A DNA stretch of 16,696 nt from assembly GCA_017629615.1 (NCBI GenBank), contig JAGBWT010000082.1, positions 1 to 16,696 of the forward strand. The letters run 5' to 3'. The position numbers and the translations under genes are program-made. Below are positions 1-7,044 of this stretch, one piece after another. The DNA is from Alistipes sp. (GTDB lineage Bacteria > Bacteroidota > Bacteroidia > Bacteroidales > Rikenellaceae). Below the pieces are notes generated by a model. It ran no database searches, was not told the DNA's origin, and was given only the letters and a program-made list of their open reading frames with translations. Numbering within the stretch: the first letter of the stretch is position 1; every line of letters begins with the position of its first letter.

Positions 1-43
1 CCAATCCTAGTGCAACAACCAATAGATAAACACTCTTCTTCAA
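1..43 (-). CDS. Start of an exported or membrane protein, cut by the window edge
   Basis: Only the first 14 codons are visible. Reading leftward from a TTG at 43 gives MKKSVYLLVVALGL, a short basic start followed by a hydrophobic run, typical of a signal peptide or a first membrane segment. It begins 25 bases after the lpxD stop codon on the same strand, so it would be the third gene of the coaD-lpxD unit. No ATG lies in this frame between the upstream in-frame stop and the TTG, so the start codon would be unusual. Function cannot be told. Confidence 0.4.
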   Translation of the reverse strand, partial: MKKSVYLLVVALGL

Positions 44-68
44 AGTTCTAATTATTTTTAACTGTTAT

Positions 69-1106
69 TTACTCATTACTCTCTTTCTCTGCCAACGCAG
101 CCTCCAACTTCATCAAACGGCGACGCAAATCAGGCAACTCCTTGAACACTGCGAATGAGCGATGATAGTTGATACCCGCAAGTGCTGGACTACCAAATCT
201 AATCTCGCCATCTGGCACATCCTTGTCGATACCACTCTTTGCTCCAATCTTTACACGATTGCCAATGGTGATATGGTCGGCAATACCAACCTGACCTGCA
301 AGGAAGCAGTTGCGACCCACCTTCGACGTTCCGGCGATACCGGTCTGTGCCGACGATACGGTGTTCTCGCCAACCTGCACATTGTGGCCGATTTGAATGA
401 GGTTGTCGAGCTTTACACCTCGACGAATGATGGTCGAATCGGTCTTTGCACGGTCGATGCAGGTGTTTGCACCAATCTCAACCTCGTCCTCGATGATGAC
501 GTTGCCAAGCTGCGGAATCTTGTCGAAGCCACCCGCTGCATTAGGAGCAAAGCCAAAGCCGTCGGCACCGATTACAGCCCCTGCGTGGATAATGCAACGC
601 TCGCCGATGCGACAACCTTCGTAGACCTTTACGCCTGCATAGAGCTTGGTCTGCTTGCCGATGTGTACGCCGTCACCGATGTAGCACTGTGGATAGATTT
701 TTGCACCACTCTCGATAACTGCACCATCTTCGATGACTGCAAAGTCGCCGATATAGCAATCCTCGGCAACGGTTGCCTTCTCCGAAATCGAGGCACGAGG
801 CGAGATGCCGCTCTTTTGGGGCTTCATTGCGTTGTACATTTCGAGCAACTGCAATACACTGCGCCCAACATCTTCTACCTTGATGAGTGTTGCTTTGACG
901 TTTTGAGCAGGCTCAAATGTCTTGGCAACGAGAACGATTGAACAGTCGGTCGTATAGATAAACTGCTCGTATTTTGGATTTGAAAGGTAGGAGAGTGAGC
1001 CCTCTTTGCCCTCTTCGATTGATGATACGGTGTGTACGGCAGCGTTTTTGTCGCCCACCACTTCGCCGGAGAGAAGACCGGCAATCATTTCTGCTGTAAA
1101 TTTCAT
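69..1106 (-). CDS. lpxD: UDP-3-O-acylglucosamine N-acyltransferase (LpxD)
   Basis: LpxD is the cytoplasmic enzyme that transfers the second acyl chain (N-linked, from acyl-ACP) to UDP-3-O-acylglucosamine in lipid A synthesis. The 345-residue product has the family's usual length and layout: an N-terminal uridine-binding domain (residues 1-100), then a left-handed beta helix of hexapeptide repeats (about 105-300) and a C-terminal helix. The signature [15 protein letters not shown] (172-186) and the catalytic histidine in LIQIGHN (H241) are present. The frame is open back to 1244, but that would overlap coaD by 125 bases; the ATG at 1106 gives the normal start [10 protein letters not shown]. 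It lies 13 bases after coaD. In many Bacteroidota lpxD sits beside lpxC/fabZ and lpxA; here it is paired with coaD. Identification is secure. Confidence 0.97.
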   Translation of the reverse strand: MKFTAEMIAGLLSGEVVGDKNAAVHTVSSIEEGKEGSLSYLSNPKYEQFIYTTDCSIVLVAKTFEPAQNVKATLIKVEDVGRSVLQLLEMYNAMKPQKSGISPRASISEKATVAEDCYIGDFAVIEDGAVIESGAKIYPQCYIGDGVHIGKQTKLYAGVKVYEGCRIGERCIIHAGAVIGADGFGFAPNAAGGFDKIPQLGNVIIEDEVEIGANTCIDRAKTDSTIIRRGVKLDNLIQIGHNVQVGENTVSSAQTGIAGTSKVGRNCFLAGQVGIADHITIGNRVKIGAKSGIDKDVPDGEIRFGSPALAGINYHRSFAVFKELPDLRRRLMKLEAALAEKESNE

Positions 1107-1119
1107 ATATGGATAGTTG

Positions 1120-1599
1120 TTAGTTTTTGACAATGTATTTGTGAATATCAACGCCTTCGGGCATAAAGTCGCATACGTCGTGGTCGAAAGCCAGCAGTTC
1201 GCGAATGACGCTCGACGAGATGTGTGCGAGTTGGTTTGGCGCAACGAGAATCACGGTCGTAAGTTCGGGGAAGAGATGTCGATTAACCGCCTCGATTGAC
1301 CTCTCGAAGTCGAAATCGGTGGCGTTGCGCACACCGCGAATAATCGCACAAGCGCCCATCTCGCGGGCAAATTCGCCCGTGAGAGTTGTGTATGAAGCAA
1401 CGCTGACACGCTCGTTGTCGGCATAGAGGTCGGCAATGAGTCGCTTTCGGGCTTCGATGTCGAGCAGACCTCGTTTGGCAACGTTCTCTCCGACGGCGAC
1501 AATGACCTGGTCGAATAGCTGTAAAGCGCTATCGACCAGCGACTGATGTCCGCGAGTGAATGGGTCGAAAGACCCCGGGAAAAGTGCAATACGTTTCAT
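1120..1599 (-). CDS. coaD: Phosphopantetheine adenylyltransferase (CoaD)
   Basis: CoaD joins 4'-phosphopantetheine and ATP to make dephospho-CoA, the penultimate step of coenzyme A synthesis, in the cytoplasm. The 159-residue protein is full length. The nucleotidyltransferase motif [10 protein letters not shown] (residues 9-18, the T-x-G-H form), the [12 protein letters not shown] stretch (88-99) and ISSSVIREL near the end (127-135) are all in place. ATG at 1599 starts exactly at the family N-terminus [13 protein letters not shown]. It is the first gene of a leftward unit with lpxD, 13 bases downstream, and is divergent from ackA across a 179-base intergenic region. A -7 promoter box lies 20 bases upstream of the start. 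Confidence 0.97.
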   Translation of the reverse strand: MKRIALFPGSFDPFTRGHQSLVDSALQLFDQVIVAVGENVAKRGLLDIEARKRLIADLYADNERVSVASYTTLTGEFAREMGACAIIRGVRNATDFDFERSIEAVNRHLFPELTTVILVAPNQLAHISSSVIRELLAFDHDVCDFMPEGVDIHKYIVKN

Positions 1600-1619
1600 A
1601 CGAAATGATATATAACTTC

Positions 1620-1627
1620 CAAAGATA
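1620..1627 (-). promoter_or_regulatory. Predicted -7 box for coaD-lpxD
   Basis: The leftward strand reads TATCTTTG, an exact match to the Bacteroidota -7 consensus TAnnTTTG, 20 bases before the coaD ATG. No clear TTTG is found 19-21 bases further upstream, so the -33 half is weak or absent. The predicted leader is about 15 bases. Confidence 0.5.
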
Positions 1628-1708
1628 CGAAAAAAAATGGAACTCCGCAGCGTCGTCTTTAATTTTTTGCGATTTGCTCAATCTTGCGTGCTTTTGTCGG
1701 TGCTTAAT

Positions 1709-1739
1709 TTTGAATTTTGCTTTGTGTGGCCTATCTTTG
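1709..1739 (+). promoter_or_regulatory. Predicted Bacteroidota-type promoter for ackA-ptb
   Basis: TTTG at 1709-1712, a 19-base spacer and TATCTTTG at 1732-1739 match the consensus TTTG-N19-21-TAnnTTTG at every fixed position. Transcription should begin near 1743-1746, giving an AT-rich leader of about 35 bases before the ackA ATG. This is the best promoter in the window. Confidence 0.75.
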
Positions 1740-1778
1740 CAGGTTAGAATAAAACGAATAAATCTAAAAAATACAGCA

Positions 1779-2981
1779 ATGGTTATATTAGTGCTTAATT
1801 GTGGCAGTTCGTCGATAAAGTATCAGGTTATCGACATCTGCGAAGCAGGTCACAGCCTCTTGGCAAAGGGTCTTGTGGAGCGTATTGGTCAGGCCGAGGG
1901 AGATTTGACTCACAAGCCTGTCGGCAAGGAGGTATTCCGTCTGCACCAGCCAATTCCCGACCATACGACGGGTATCCGCTTGGTGCTCGACTCGCTTACA
2001 GACTCGACACACGGTGTGATTGCATCGCTCGACGAGGTTAAGGCCGTAGGTCATCGTGTGGCTCACGGAGGCGAGTTCTTCCCTCAAAGTTGCATCGTAA
2101 ACGAAGATGTTAAGGCGAAGATTCGTTCGCTCTTCGAGATTGCGCCACTTCACAATCCAGCCAATTTGGAGGGTATCCTTTCGATTGAGAAGGTGTTGCC
2201 ATCGGTGCAGCAGGTTGCGGTATTCGATACCTCGTTCCATCAGACTATTCCGGCCGAGAACTATATCTACGCCCTTCCATACGAATACTATGAGAAGTAT
2301 CGTGTGCGTCGCTACGGCTTCCACGGCACGAGCCACAAGTTTGTTGCGGCTCGCGGTGCGGAGTTGGCAGGTCTCGACCTCGCTTCGTCGAAGATTATTA
2401 CCTGCCACGTTGGTAATGGCGCATCGGTAACGGCAGTGCTGAACGGTAAGTCGTATTGTACCTCGATGGGCTTCTCGCCTGTCGATGGTTTGGTGATGGG
2501 TACGCGTTGTGGCGATGTAGACCCAAGTGCGCTGATATATATAGCCGAGAAGGAGGGTATGTCGTATAGCGAACTGACCTCGATGATTAACAAGCGTTCG
2601 GGCGTCGAGGGCGTGTCGGGTGTGTCGAGCGATATGCGCGATATTGATGCAGCATACGAAGCAGGTAACGAAAAGGCAATTTTGGCCCGCGATATGTACT
2701 ATTCGAGAGTGAAGCAATATGTCGGCAAATATGCTGCGATGATGGGCGGAGTCGATTTGATTGTCTTTACGGGTGGTGTAGGCGAAAATTCGGGCGATTT
2801 GCGCGAAGGCGTTTGCAAGGGACTCGAATTTATGGGCGTATCGCTCGATGAGGCGGTTAATATGCCTGTGCGCGGTGTCGATACAATCGTCTCGACGGCT
2901 GATTCGCGTGTGAAGGTTGCTGTGATTGCTACCGACGAGGAGTTGGTAATTACTACCGATACATATAACTTAACAAAATAG
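1779..2981 (+). CDS. ackA: Acetate kinase (AckA)
   Basis: AckA interconverts acetyl phosphate plus ADP with acetate plus ATP, the ATP-yielding last step of acetate fermentation in the cytoplasm. The 400-residue product has the ASKHA kinase fold, with the family signatures NCGSSSIKYQ (residues 7-16), GHRVAHGGE (91-99), DTSFHQTIP (150-158), RRYGFHGTSH (177-186), HVGNGAS (210-216) and MGTRCGDVDP (240-249). The frame is open back to 1560, but the ATG at 1779 gives the standard start MVILVLNCGSSS and leaves the promoter outside the gene. Length and signatures favour acetate kinase over the shorter butyrate kinase (about 355 residues). The gene is followed after 5 bases by a Ptb-family phosphotransacylase, so the two probably form one pathway and one mRNA. 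Confidence 0.96.
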   Translation: MVILVLNCGSSSIKYQVIDICEAGHSLLAKGLVERIGQAEGDLTHKPVGKEVFRLHQPIPDHTTGIRLVLDSLTDSTHGVIASLDEVKAVGHRVAHGGEFFPQSCIVNEDVKAKIRSLFEIAPLHNPANLEGILSIEKVLPSVQQVAVFDTSFHQTIPAENYIYALPYEYYEKYRVRRYGFHGTSHKFVAARGAELAGLDLASSKIITCHVGNGASVTAVLNGKSYCTSMGFSPVDGLVMGTRCGDVDPSALIYIAEKEGMSYSELTSMINKRSGVEGVSGVSSDMRDIDAAYEAGNEKAILARDMYYSRVKQYVGKYAAMMGGVDLIVFTGGVGENSGDLREGVCKGLEFMGVSLDEAVNMPVRGVDTIVSTADSRVKVAVIATDEELVITTDTYNLTK

Positions 2982-2986
2982 AGAAG

Positions 2987-3889
2987 ATGAAACATTTGTC
3001 AGAGATAGTAGAAGCTGCACGTTTGCGTGGTCGTAAACGTTTGGCTGTGGCTTATGGCCAAGATTCGCACACCATTGAGGCTGTTTACAACGCCTATGTT
3101 GAGGGCCTTGTTGAGCCGATACTCTATGGCGACCGTATTGTGATTGAAGAGGTTTGCAAGGAGTTGTCGATTGATAGCAGTGTGTTCCGTATTATCGATG
3201 AGAGCAACGATGTCAAGGCTGCAACATTGGCCGCTACTGCTGTTGCACAAGGTGAGGCCGATGTGTTGATGAAGGGTATGCTCCCGACCGACAAATATAT
3301 GCGTGCGATTCTCAACAAGGAACTTGGCCTCTGCCCTCCAAAGGGTGTGTTGAGCCACGTTTCGGTATTTGAGTGGAGTGGTTACCACAAGTTGTTGCTT
3401 GCGTCGGATATTGCAATTATTCCGCTGCCCGACTTCAAGCAGAAGACCCAGCAGATTGGTTACCTCTGCAAGGTTGCAAATGTCTTGGGCATCGAGGTTC
3501 CAAAGATTGGTTGTATAGCTCCGTCGGAGCAGGTTCTTCCGGCATCGGTATCGTCGTCGGAGGGTGCAATGCTTGCCAAGATGGCCGACCGTGGTCAGTT
3601 GGGCAATGTGATTGTCGATGGCCCGCTTTCGTTGGACGTAGCCCTCTTTAAGGAGGTTGCCGACCACAAGAAGGTTAAGGGTTCGACCGTTGCTGGCGAT
3701 GTCGATGCGTTGCTCTTCCCTAATATCGAGTCGGGTAACGTCTTCTTTAAGTCGGTGTCGCACTTGGCCGGTGGTGAGATTGCGGCAATCGTGATGGGTG
3801 CAAAAGTTCCGTGCGTACTGACGTCGCGTGGTGACTCGGCTGCATCGAAGAAGTATTCGATTGCATTGGCTTGCCTCTGTGCAAAATAG
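2987..3889 (+). CDS. ptb: Phosphate acyltransferase of the Ptb (phosphotransbutyrylase) type
   Basis: This enzyme exchanges CoA of an acyl-CoA for phosphate, giving the acyl phosphate used by the kinase encoded 5 bases upstream. At 300 residues it fits the phosphate butyryltransferase branch of the PTA/PTB family rather than the longer (about 330) typical phosphate acetyltransferase. Matching stretches include ADVLMKGMLPT (91-101), GVLSHVSVFE (120-129), MADRGQLGNVIVDGPLSLD (199-217), LFPNIESGNVFFK (243-255) and VLTSRGDS (277-284). The substrate cannot be read from sequence: with an acetate kinase as partner it may act on acetyl-CoA, or it may serve propionyl-, butyryl- or branched acyl-CoA. 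The family call is firm; the symbol reflects the subfamily, not proven specificity. Confidence 0.88.
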   Translation: MKHLSEIVEAARLRGRKRLAVAYGQDSHTIEAVYNAYVEGLVEPILYGDRIVIEEVCKELSIDSSVFRIIDESNDVKAATLAATAVAQGEADVLMKGMLPTDKYMRAILNKELGLCPPKGVLSHVSVFEWSGYHKLLLASDIAIIPLPDFKQKTQQIGYLCKVANVLGIEVPKIGCIAPSEQVLPASVSSSEGAMLAKMADRGQLGNVIVDGPLSLDVALFKEVADHKKVKGSTVAGDVDALLFPNIESGNVFFKSVSHLAGGEIAAIVMGAKVPCVLTSRGDSAASKKYSIALACLCAK

Positions 3890-3904
3890 TCGATAGAGTT
3901 GTAG

Positions 3905-3949
3905 GTCGTGGCTCTCGCAATCGTAGTTGCGGTTGCGAGGGCTGCCGAC
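3905..3949 (+). other. Intercistronic stem-loop between ptb and aroQ
   Basis: A 13-pair stem (3911-3923 with 3930-3942, two G-U pairs in RNA) closes the 6-base loop TAGTTG. A further 4-pair GTCG/CGAC stem (3905-3908 with 3946-3949) extends it past a small internal loop. No T-run follows, so it is not a classic terminator. It could protect the upstream ackA-ptb mRNA end or reduce transcription into aroQ, which has no obvious promoter of its own. Confidence 0.6.
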
Positions 3950-3986
3950 TCAATGTTAATTTATAAATCAAACGGTAGGGGTAGTT

Positions 3987-4409
3987 ATGAAAATCTTGAT
4001 TCTCAATGGTGCAAATCTCAATTTGCAGGGTCGTCGTAATTGCGAGGTATATGGCACTCAAACTTTCGAGCAGTTGTTATCGCAACTGCGTGAGCATTAT
4101 GCTGCTGACCAGATAGACTACCACCAAACCAATATCGAGGGCGAAATTGTCGATGCACTGCACGCTGCCGAGGGTCGCTACGATGGTGTATTGCTCAATG
4201 CAGGCGGATATACCCACACATCGGTTGTAATTCGCGATGCAATCGAGGCGATTTCAACGCCTGTTATCGAAATTCATATATCGAACATCGCTGCTCGTGA
4301 GGAGTTTCGCCATACGTCGCTGATAGGTGCTGTTGCTGTTGGCTCGATTGTGGGCTTTGGTCTCGACTCCTATCGCTTGGGCGTTGAGGCTCTTCATCTG
4401 CGCAAGTAG
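3987..4409 (+). CDS. aroQ: Type II 3-dehydroquinate dehydratase (AroQ)
   Basis: AroQ dehydrates 3-dehydroquinate to 3-dehydroshikimate, step three of the shikimate pathway to aromatic amino acids; type II enzymes are cytoplasmic dodecamers. The 140-residue protein has the normal length. By family alignment the active-site residues are kept: R17 and Y22 in the flexible lid, N71 and H77 in NAGGYTHTS, H97 in EIHISN, and R108 in REEFRH. Several usually fixed neighbours differ: NGPNLN reads NGANLN, the LG before the lid reads QG, REP reads RNC, and NHEGE reads NIEGE. It follows ptb by 97 bases containing a hairpin and no recognisable promoter, so it may depend on read-through. It converges on thiL, with 32 bases between stop codons. 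Confidence 0.93.
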   Translation: MKILILNGANLNLQGRRNCEVYGTQTFEQLLSQLREHYAADQIDYHQTNIEGEIVDALHAAEGRYDGVLLNAGGYTHTSVVIRDAIEAISTPVIEIHISNIAAREEFRHTSLIGAVAVGSIVGFGLDSYRLGVEALHLRK

Positions 4410-4441
4410 CGTGAGAGTCGTATCGGAATGCTTATTGGGCG

Positions 4442-5386
4442 TTAGAAATGCTCAAAACCTCGCCATTCGGGGGTGATTTCCACACCCTCCTTTAACCACT
4501 TAATTTTGTATTCGCCATTGGCGACGATTGAGCCGATAGGGTAGAGTTTGCACCCAAATCGGTCGAGGAGTTGTTGCGAAAGTAGGTCGATAGCGTTGCT
4601 GTCGGCCGTGAGGAGTAGTTTGTAGTCCTCGCCACCCGATACCGCCTGCTCGATTGTTGCCCCCTCGTAGAGAGGTATGCTATTGACCTCGACCTCGGCT
4701 CCAACCTTCGACTCATCGAGTATGTGACGTAGGTCGGAGGCCAATCCGTCCGAAAGGTCCATCATTGCGTGTACGCAGGGTTGCTCTCCAAACCATTGCC
4801 CCTCGACAATTTGTGGCTCGGGGTTGCGATGTGTGTCGGCCGCTGCGGTTGAGAGTTGGCCCGATAGAATGTCGTGTAGCCCTACGGCCGAGCCTCCGAG
4901 TGGGGCTGCAACCAAAATCGTGTCGCCAACTTTGGCTGCCGAGCGACGCTTGATGTTGCAACTCTTTGCGCGACCTATGGCCGTTACGGTAATTGTTATG
5001 CCCGAAACCGAAGCGGTTGTGTCGCCTCCGATAAGTGCAACGCCATATCGTTTCGATGCCTCTATATAGCCTTGTGTAAAATCCTCAATCCAACCCTTTG
5101 GCAGGTCGGCAGGTATGCCAATCGCGAGTAGCGAGGCTATCGGCTTTGCTCCCATTGCGGCAACGTCGCTAATATTTACAGCAAGTGATTTCGCCCCGAT
5201 TTCGGCGGCCGATGTTGCGTGGCGTAGGAAGTGAATCCCTTCGTTGAGGGCGTCGGTCGTTATGACAAGCGAATCGCCATCGCCGATGGGGTAGATGGCG
5301 CAGTCGTCGCCAATGCCTTCAAAGCCTCCATCGGGTAGCGATTTGCAGAGATTGCGCAGATGCTCTATAAATCCGAATTCGGTCAT
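4442..5386 (-). CDS. thiL: Thiamine-monophosphate kinase (ThiL)
   Basis: ThiL phosphorylates thiamine monophosphate with ATP to the cofactor thiamine diphosphate in the cytoplasm. The 314-residue protein (slightly short for the family) has the AIR-synthase-like fold with GIGDDCA (24-30), TTDALNEGIHF (43-53), NISDVAAMGAKP (71-82), GGDT (120-123), DLSDGLASDL (210-219) and GGEDYKLL (251-258). It is the last gene of the hpt-queE-ftsB-thiL unit, and its ATG overlaps the ftsB stop codon by four bases (ATGA), implying translational coupling. The purine-rich GGAGGAG just upstream looks like a Shine-Dalgarno site but also encodes the Glu-rich end of the upstream protein. No other thiamine gene is in view. 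Confidence 0.95.
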   Translation of the reverse strand: MTEFGFIEHLRNLCKSLPDGGFEGIGDDCAIYPIGDGDSLVITTDALNEGIHFLRHATSAAEIGAKSLAVNISDVAAMGAKPIASLLAIGIPADLPKGWIEDFTQGYIEASKRYGVALIGGDTTASVSGITITVTAIGRAKSCNIKRRSAAKVGDTILVAAPLGGSAVGLHDILSGQLSTAAADTHRNPEPQIVEGQWFGEQPCVHAMMDLSDGLASDLRHILDESKVGAEVEVNSIPLYEGATIEQAVSGGEDYKLLLTADSNAIDLLSQQLLDRFGCKLYPIGSIVANGEYKIKWLKEGVEITPEWRGFEHF

Positions 5387-5691
5387 TTCTGCTCCTCCTC
5401 GAATACGAAAACCTGCTCGCCCTTGCCTTGCATATAGTAGCGTTCGCGAGCAAACTCTTCGAGATATTCATCGTATTTGAGCCGTTCGAGCATTGTGCTA
5501 TCTTGCCCAATCACGGCTCGATAGGCATCGCGCTGCTCTTCGAGGTCGGAGATTTCGAGTCGCAACTCGATAATCGACCACGCGGAGCGAACGATAAAGT
5601 AGAGCGTAAAGCAGAGAATGACAATCGTAAGCGCGCGCCAAAAGTTGATGCTCGCATTGCGAAAGAATCTCTTAAAAATACCGCTCTTCAT
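5383..5691 (-). CDS. FtsB/DivIC-family septum formation initiator
   Basis: Proteins of this family are small bitopic membrane proteins that join FtsL and FtsQ/DivIB to activate septal cell-wall synthesis. The 102-residue product has a basic N-terminus, one membrane helix (about 17-36), a coiled coil rich in Leu, Glu and Arg (about 40-72), and the family's C-terminal pattern EEFARERYYMQGKGEQVFVF (78-97). N-in topology places the coiled coil in the periplasm. It lies 9 bases after queE and overlaps thiL by four bases. Whether it is better called FtsB or DivIC cannot be decided from sequence alone, so no symbol is given. A division gene inside a nucleotide and cofactor operon suggests growth-linked expression, which is inference. 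Confidence 0.88.
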   Translation of the reverse strand: MKSGIFKRFFRNASINFWRALTIVILCFTLYFIVRSAWSIIELRLEISDLEEQRDAYRAVIGQDSTMLERLKYDEYLEEFARERYYMQGKGEQVFVFEEEQK

Positions 5692-5700
5692 ATCTCGGTG

Positions 5701-6333
5701 TTATGGAATATGCATAAATTTGTGGCTCTGAATAGAGATGCTCCACTTTGGGTTGCGCTTCGCGTACTCTACAATTTCGGGCATCATCTGCTCCGATACA
5801 CTCCATTCGGGTTGCAGGTATAGCAGACACTCTTTGCCGACTCTTGCCGCGTTCTGCTCGGCCCACTCAAAGTCGGCTGTGCTACCAATGATAACCTTCA
5901 ACTCGTCGGCCCTTGTGAAGGCCTCGTCGAGTGGCGGGAGGTTGCGCTTTGGTGATAGGCAGACCCAATCAAACGTGCCACTGAAAGGGTGCGAGCCCGA
6001 GGTCTCGATAAATATCTTCAAACCGCGCTCTTTGAGCTGTTCGGTCAGTGGTGCAAGCGGATAGAGCAACGGCTCTCCACCTGTGATGACTATCGACTTG
6101 GCGTCGCACGCCACAGCCCTCTCGACAACGGTCGAGATGTCGGTCGGAGGGTATAGTCGTGGATTCCACGCATACTTTGCATCGCACCACGCGCAGCCAA
6201 CATCGCAACCGCCAAGCCTTATGAAGTAGGCTGGTTTGCCGGTGTGGAAACCCTCGCCCTGAATGGTGTAGAAGTCTTCGACCAATGGCAGACGGTTTCC
6301 GCCCTCCAATATTTCGACTTCGAGTTTAGTCAT
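5701..6333 (-). CDS. queE: 7-carboxy-7-deazaguanine synthase (QueE), radical SAM
   Basis: QueE is a radical S-adenosylmethionine enzyme that contracts the ring of 6-carboxytetrahydropterin to 7-carboxy-7-deazaguanine, an early step toward queuosine in tRNA. The 210-residue protein shows FYTIQGEGFHTGKPAYFIRL near the start (21-40), the cluster-binding CX3CX2C motif (C43, C47, C50), the SAM-binding GGEP (85-88), ETSG (110-113), LSPK (126-129) and the end QSHKFMHIP. It overlaps the hpt stop region by 8 bases and precedes ftsB by 9 bases. The partner genes queC, queD and queF are not in the window. 7-deazaguanine products can also feed DNA modification, but nothing here suggests that. Confidence 0.95.
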   Translation of the reverse strand: MTKLEVEILEGGNRLPLVEDFYTIQGEGFHTGKPAYFIRLGGCDVGCAWCDAKYAWNPRLYPPTDISTVVERAVACDAKSIVITGGEPLLYPLAPLTEQLKERGLKIFIETSGSHPFSGTFDWVCLSPKRNLPPLDEAFTRADELKVIIGSTADFEWAEQNAARVGKECLLYLQPEWSVSEQMMPEIVEYAKRNPKWSISIQSHKFMHIP

Positions 6334-6874
6334 TTGTTACAACGTAGATGTCTTTGAGGTTGCGGCCAATCTGGTCGTAATCCAAGCCGTAGCCGACGAT
6401 AAATTCGTTGCCAATCTCCATTGCGCAATACTTTATCGGCATATCGTAGAGATATTTGTCGGGCTTGAAGAAGAGTGTGCAGACCTCGATGCTGCGAGGC
6501 GAAAGCGAACGCAAGTAGCCGAGCATATGGTTGATGCTGTGGCCTGTCTCGACAATGTCCTCGACAAGGATAATGTCGCGACCCTCGATGTCGAAGTCGA
6601 TACCGAGCTTTTGGGTGATTTTGCCGGTCGATTGCGTGCCCTCATACGACGAAATCTGCATAAATGCAATCTCGTTGTTGAAATCCACCTTGCGCACGAT
6701 GTCGGCAAGATAGATAAATGCGCCGTTGAGTACGCCTATAAAAATAGGAGGACGCTCCGCGGTTGCATAGTCACGGTTAAGTCGCTCTGCGACAGCAGCG
6801 ACAGCGCGGTCGATATCTTCGGCCGGAATCATCACCTCGAAGGTGCGGTCATTGAGTGTAACTCTCTGCTTCAT
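6326..6874 (-). CDS. hpt: Hypoxanthine phosphoribosyltransferase (Hpt)
   Basis: Hpt salvages hypoxanthine (and usually guanine) by joining it to PRPP, giving IMP or GMP in the cytoplasm. The 182-residue protein has the type I phosphoribosyltransferase fold: the flexible-loop region around SSYEGTQSTG (75-84) and the PRPP-binding motif IILVEDIVETGHS (101-113), with the paired acidic residues E105 and D106. LNGAFIYLADI (49-59) is the usual second conserved stretch. It is the first gene of the unit, preceded by a promoter at 6931-6962, and its last 8 bases overlap queE, so the two are probably translated in a coupled way. Base specificity (hypoxanthine versus guanine) cannot be read from the sequence. 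Confidence 0.94.
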   Translation of the reverse strand: MKQRVTLNDRTFEVMIPAEDIDRAVAAVAERLNRDYATAERPPIFIGVLNGAFIYLADIVRKVDFNNEIAFMQISSYEGTQSTGKITQKLGIDFDIEGRDIILVEDIVETGHSINHMLGYLRSLSPRSIEVCTLFFKPDKYLYDMPIKYCAMEIGNEFIVGYGLDYDQIGRNLKDIYVVTND

Positions 6875-6930
6875 TGCTTGGTGAGTTGTATGGTTAGTAA
6901 CAAATCCTTTTTGTAAGGGTTATAATTGTA

Positions 6931-6962
6931 CAAAAATAATACTATTTTCCGAAATCACCAAC
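6931..6962 (-). promoter_or_regulatory. Predicted promoter for the hpt-queE-ftsB-thiL operon
   Basis: On the leftward strand GTTG (6962-6959), a 20-base spacer and TATTTTTG (6938-6931) match the Bacteroidota consensus in three of four -33 bases and all fixed -7 bases. It lies between the cdaA terminator and hpt and predicts a leader of about 50 bases. Confidence 0.6.
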
Positions 6963-6989
6963 AACTTATCCCGATATTTCGATAACCAA

Positions 6990-7018
6990 CAAAAAAGCCG
7001 TTCCTCGAAAGAAACGGC
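6990..7018 (-). terminator. Intrinsic terminator after cdaA
   Basis: On the leftward strand a 9-pair stem (7018-7010 with 7005-6997, one G-U pair) closes a TTCG tetraloop (UUCG in RNA) and is followed by six T residues (6996-6991). It lies 26 bases past the cdaA stop codon and just upstream of the hpt promoter, so it insulates the two units. Confidence 0.88.
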
Positions 7019-7044
7019 CTTTGTAGGGAAATGACGCCTTGTGT

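Noticed and set aside
1107..1244. Longer N-terminus for LpxD starting at 1244.
   Set aside because: It would overlap coaD by 125 bases and add 46 residues unlike any LpxD; ATG at 1106 matches the family.
1560..1778. Longer AckA from a start at 1560.
   Set aside because: The extension crosses the predicted ackA promoter and part of coaD; the family begins at MVILVLNCGSSS.
1788..2717. A 309-codon leftward frame opposite ackA, and a similar 296-codon frame opposite the EEP gene (10436-11326).
   Set aside because: Both are fully antisense to well-recognised genes, show no domain, and have no promoter or plausible start context.
1779..2981. Butyrate kinase (buk) as the identity of the kinase next to ptb.
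   Set aside because: Length of 400 residues and the AckA motifs RRYGFHGTSH and MGTRCGDVDP fit acetate kinase; butyrate kinases are shorter and differ in these motifs.
5387..5400. A strong Shine-Dalgarno-like GGAGGAG before thiL.
   Set aside because: These bases are Glu codons at the end of the overlapping FtsB/DivIC-family gene, and other genes here lack such sites; translational coupling explains the thiL start better.
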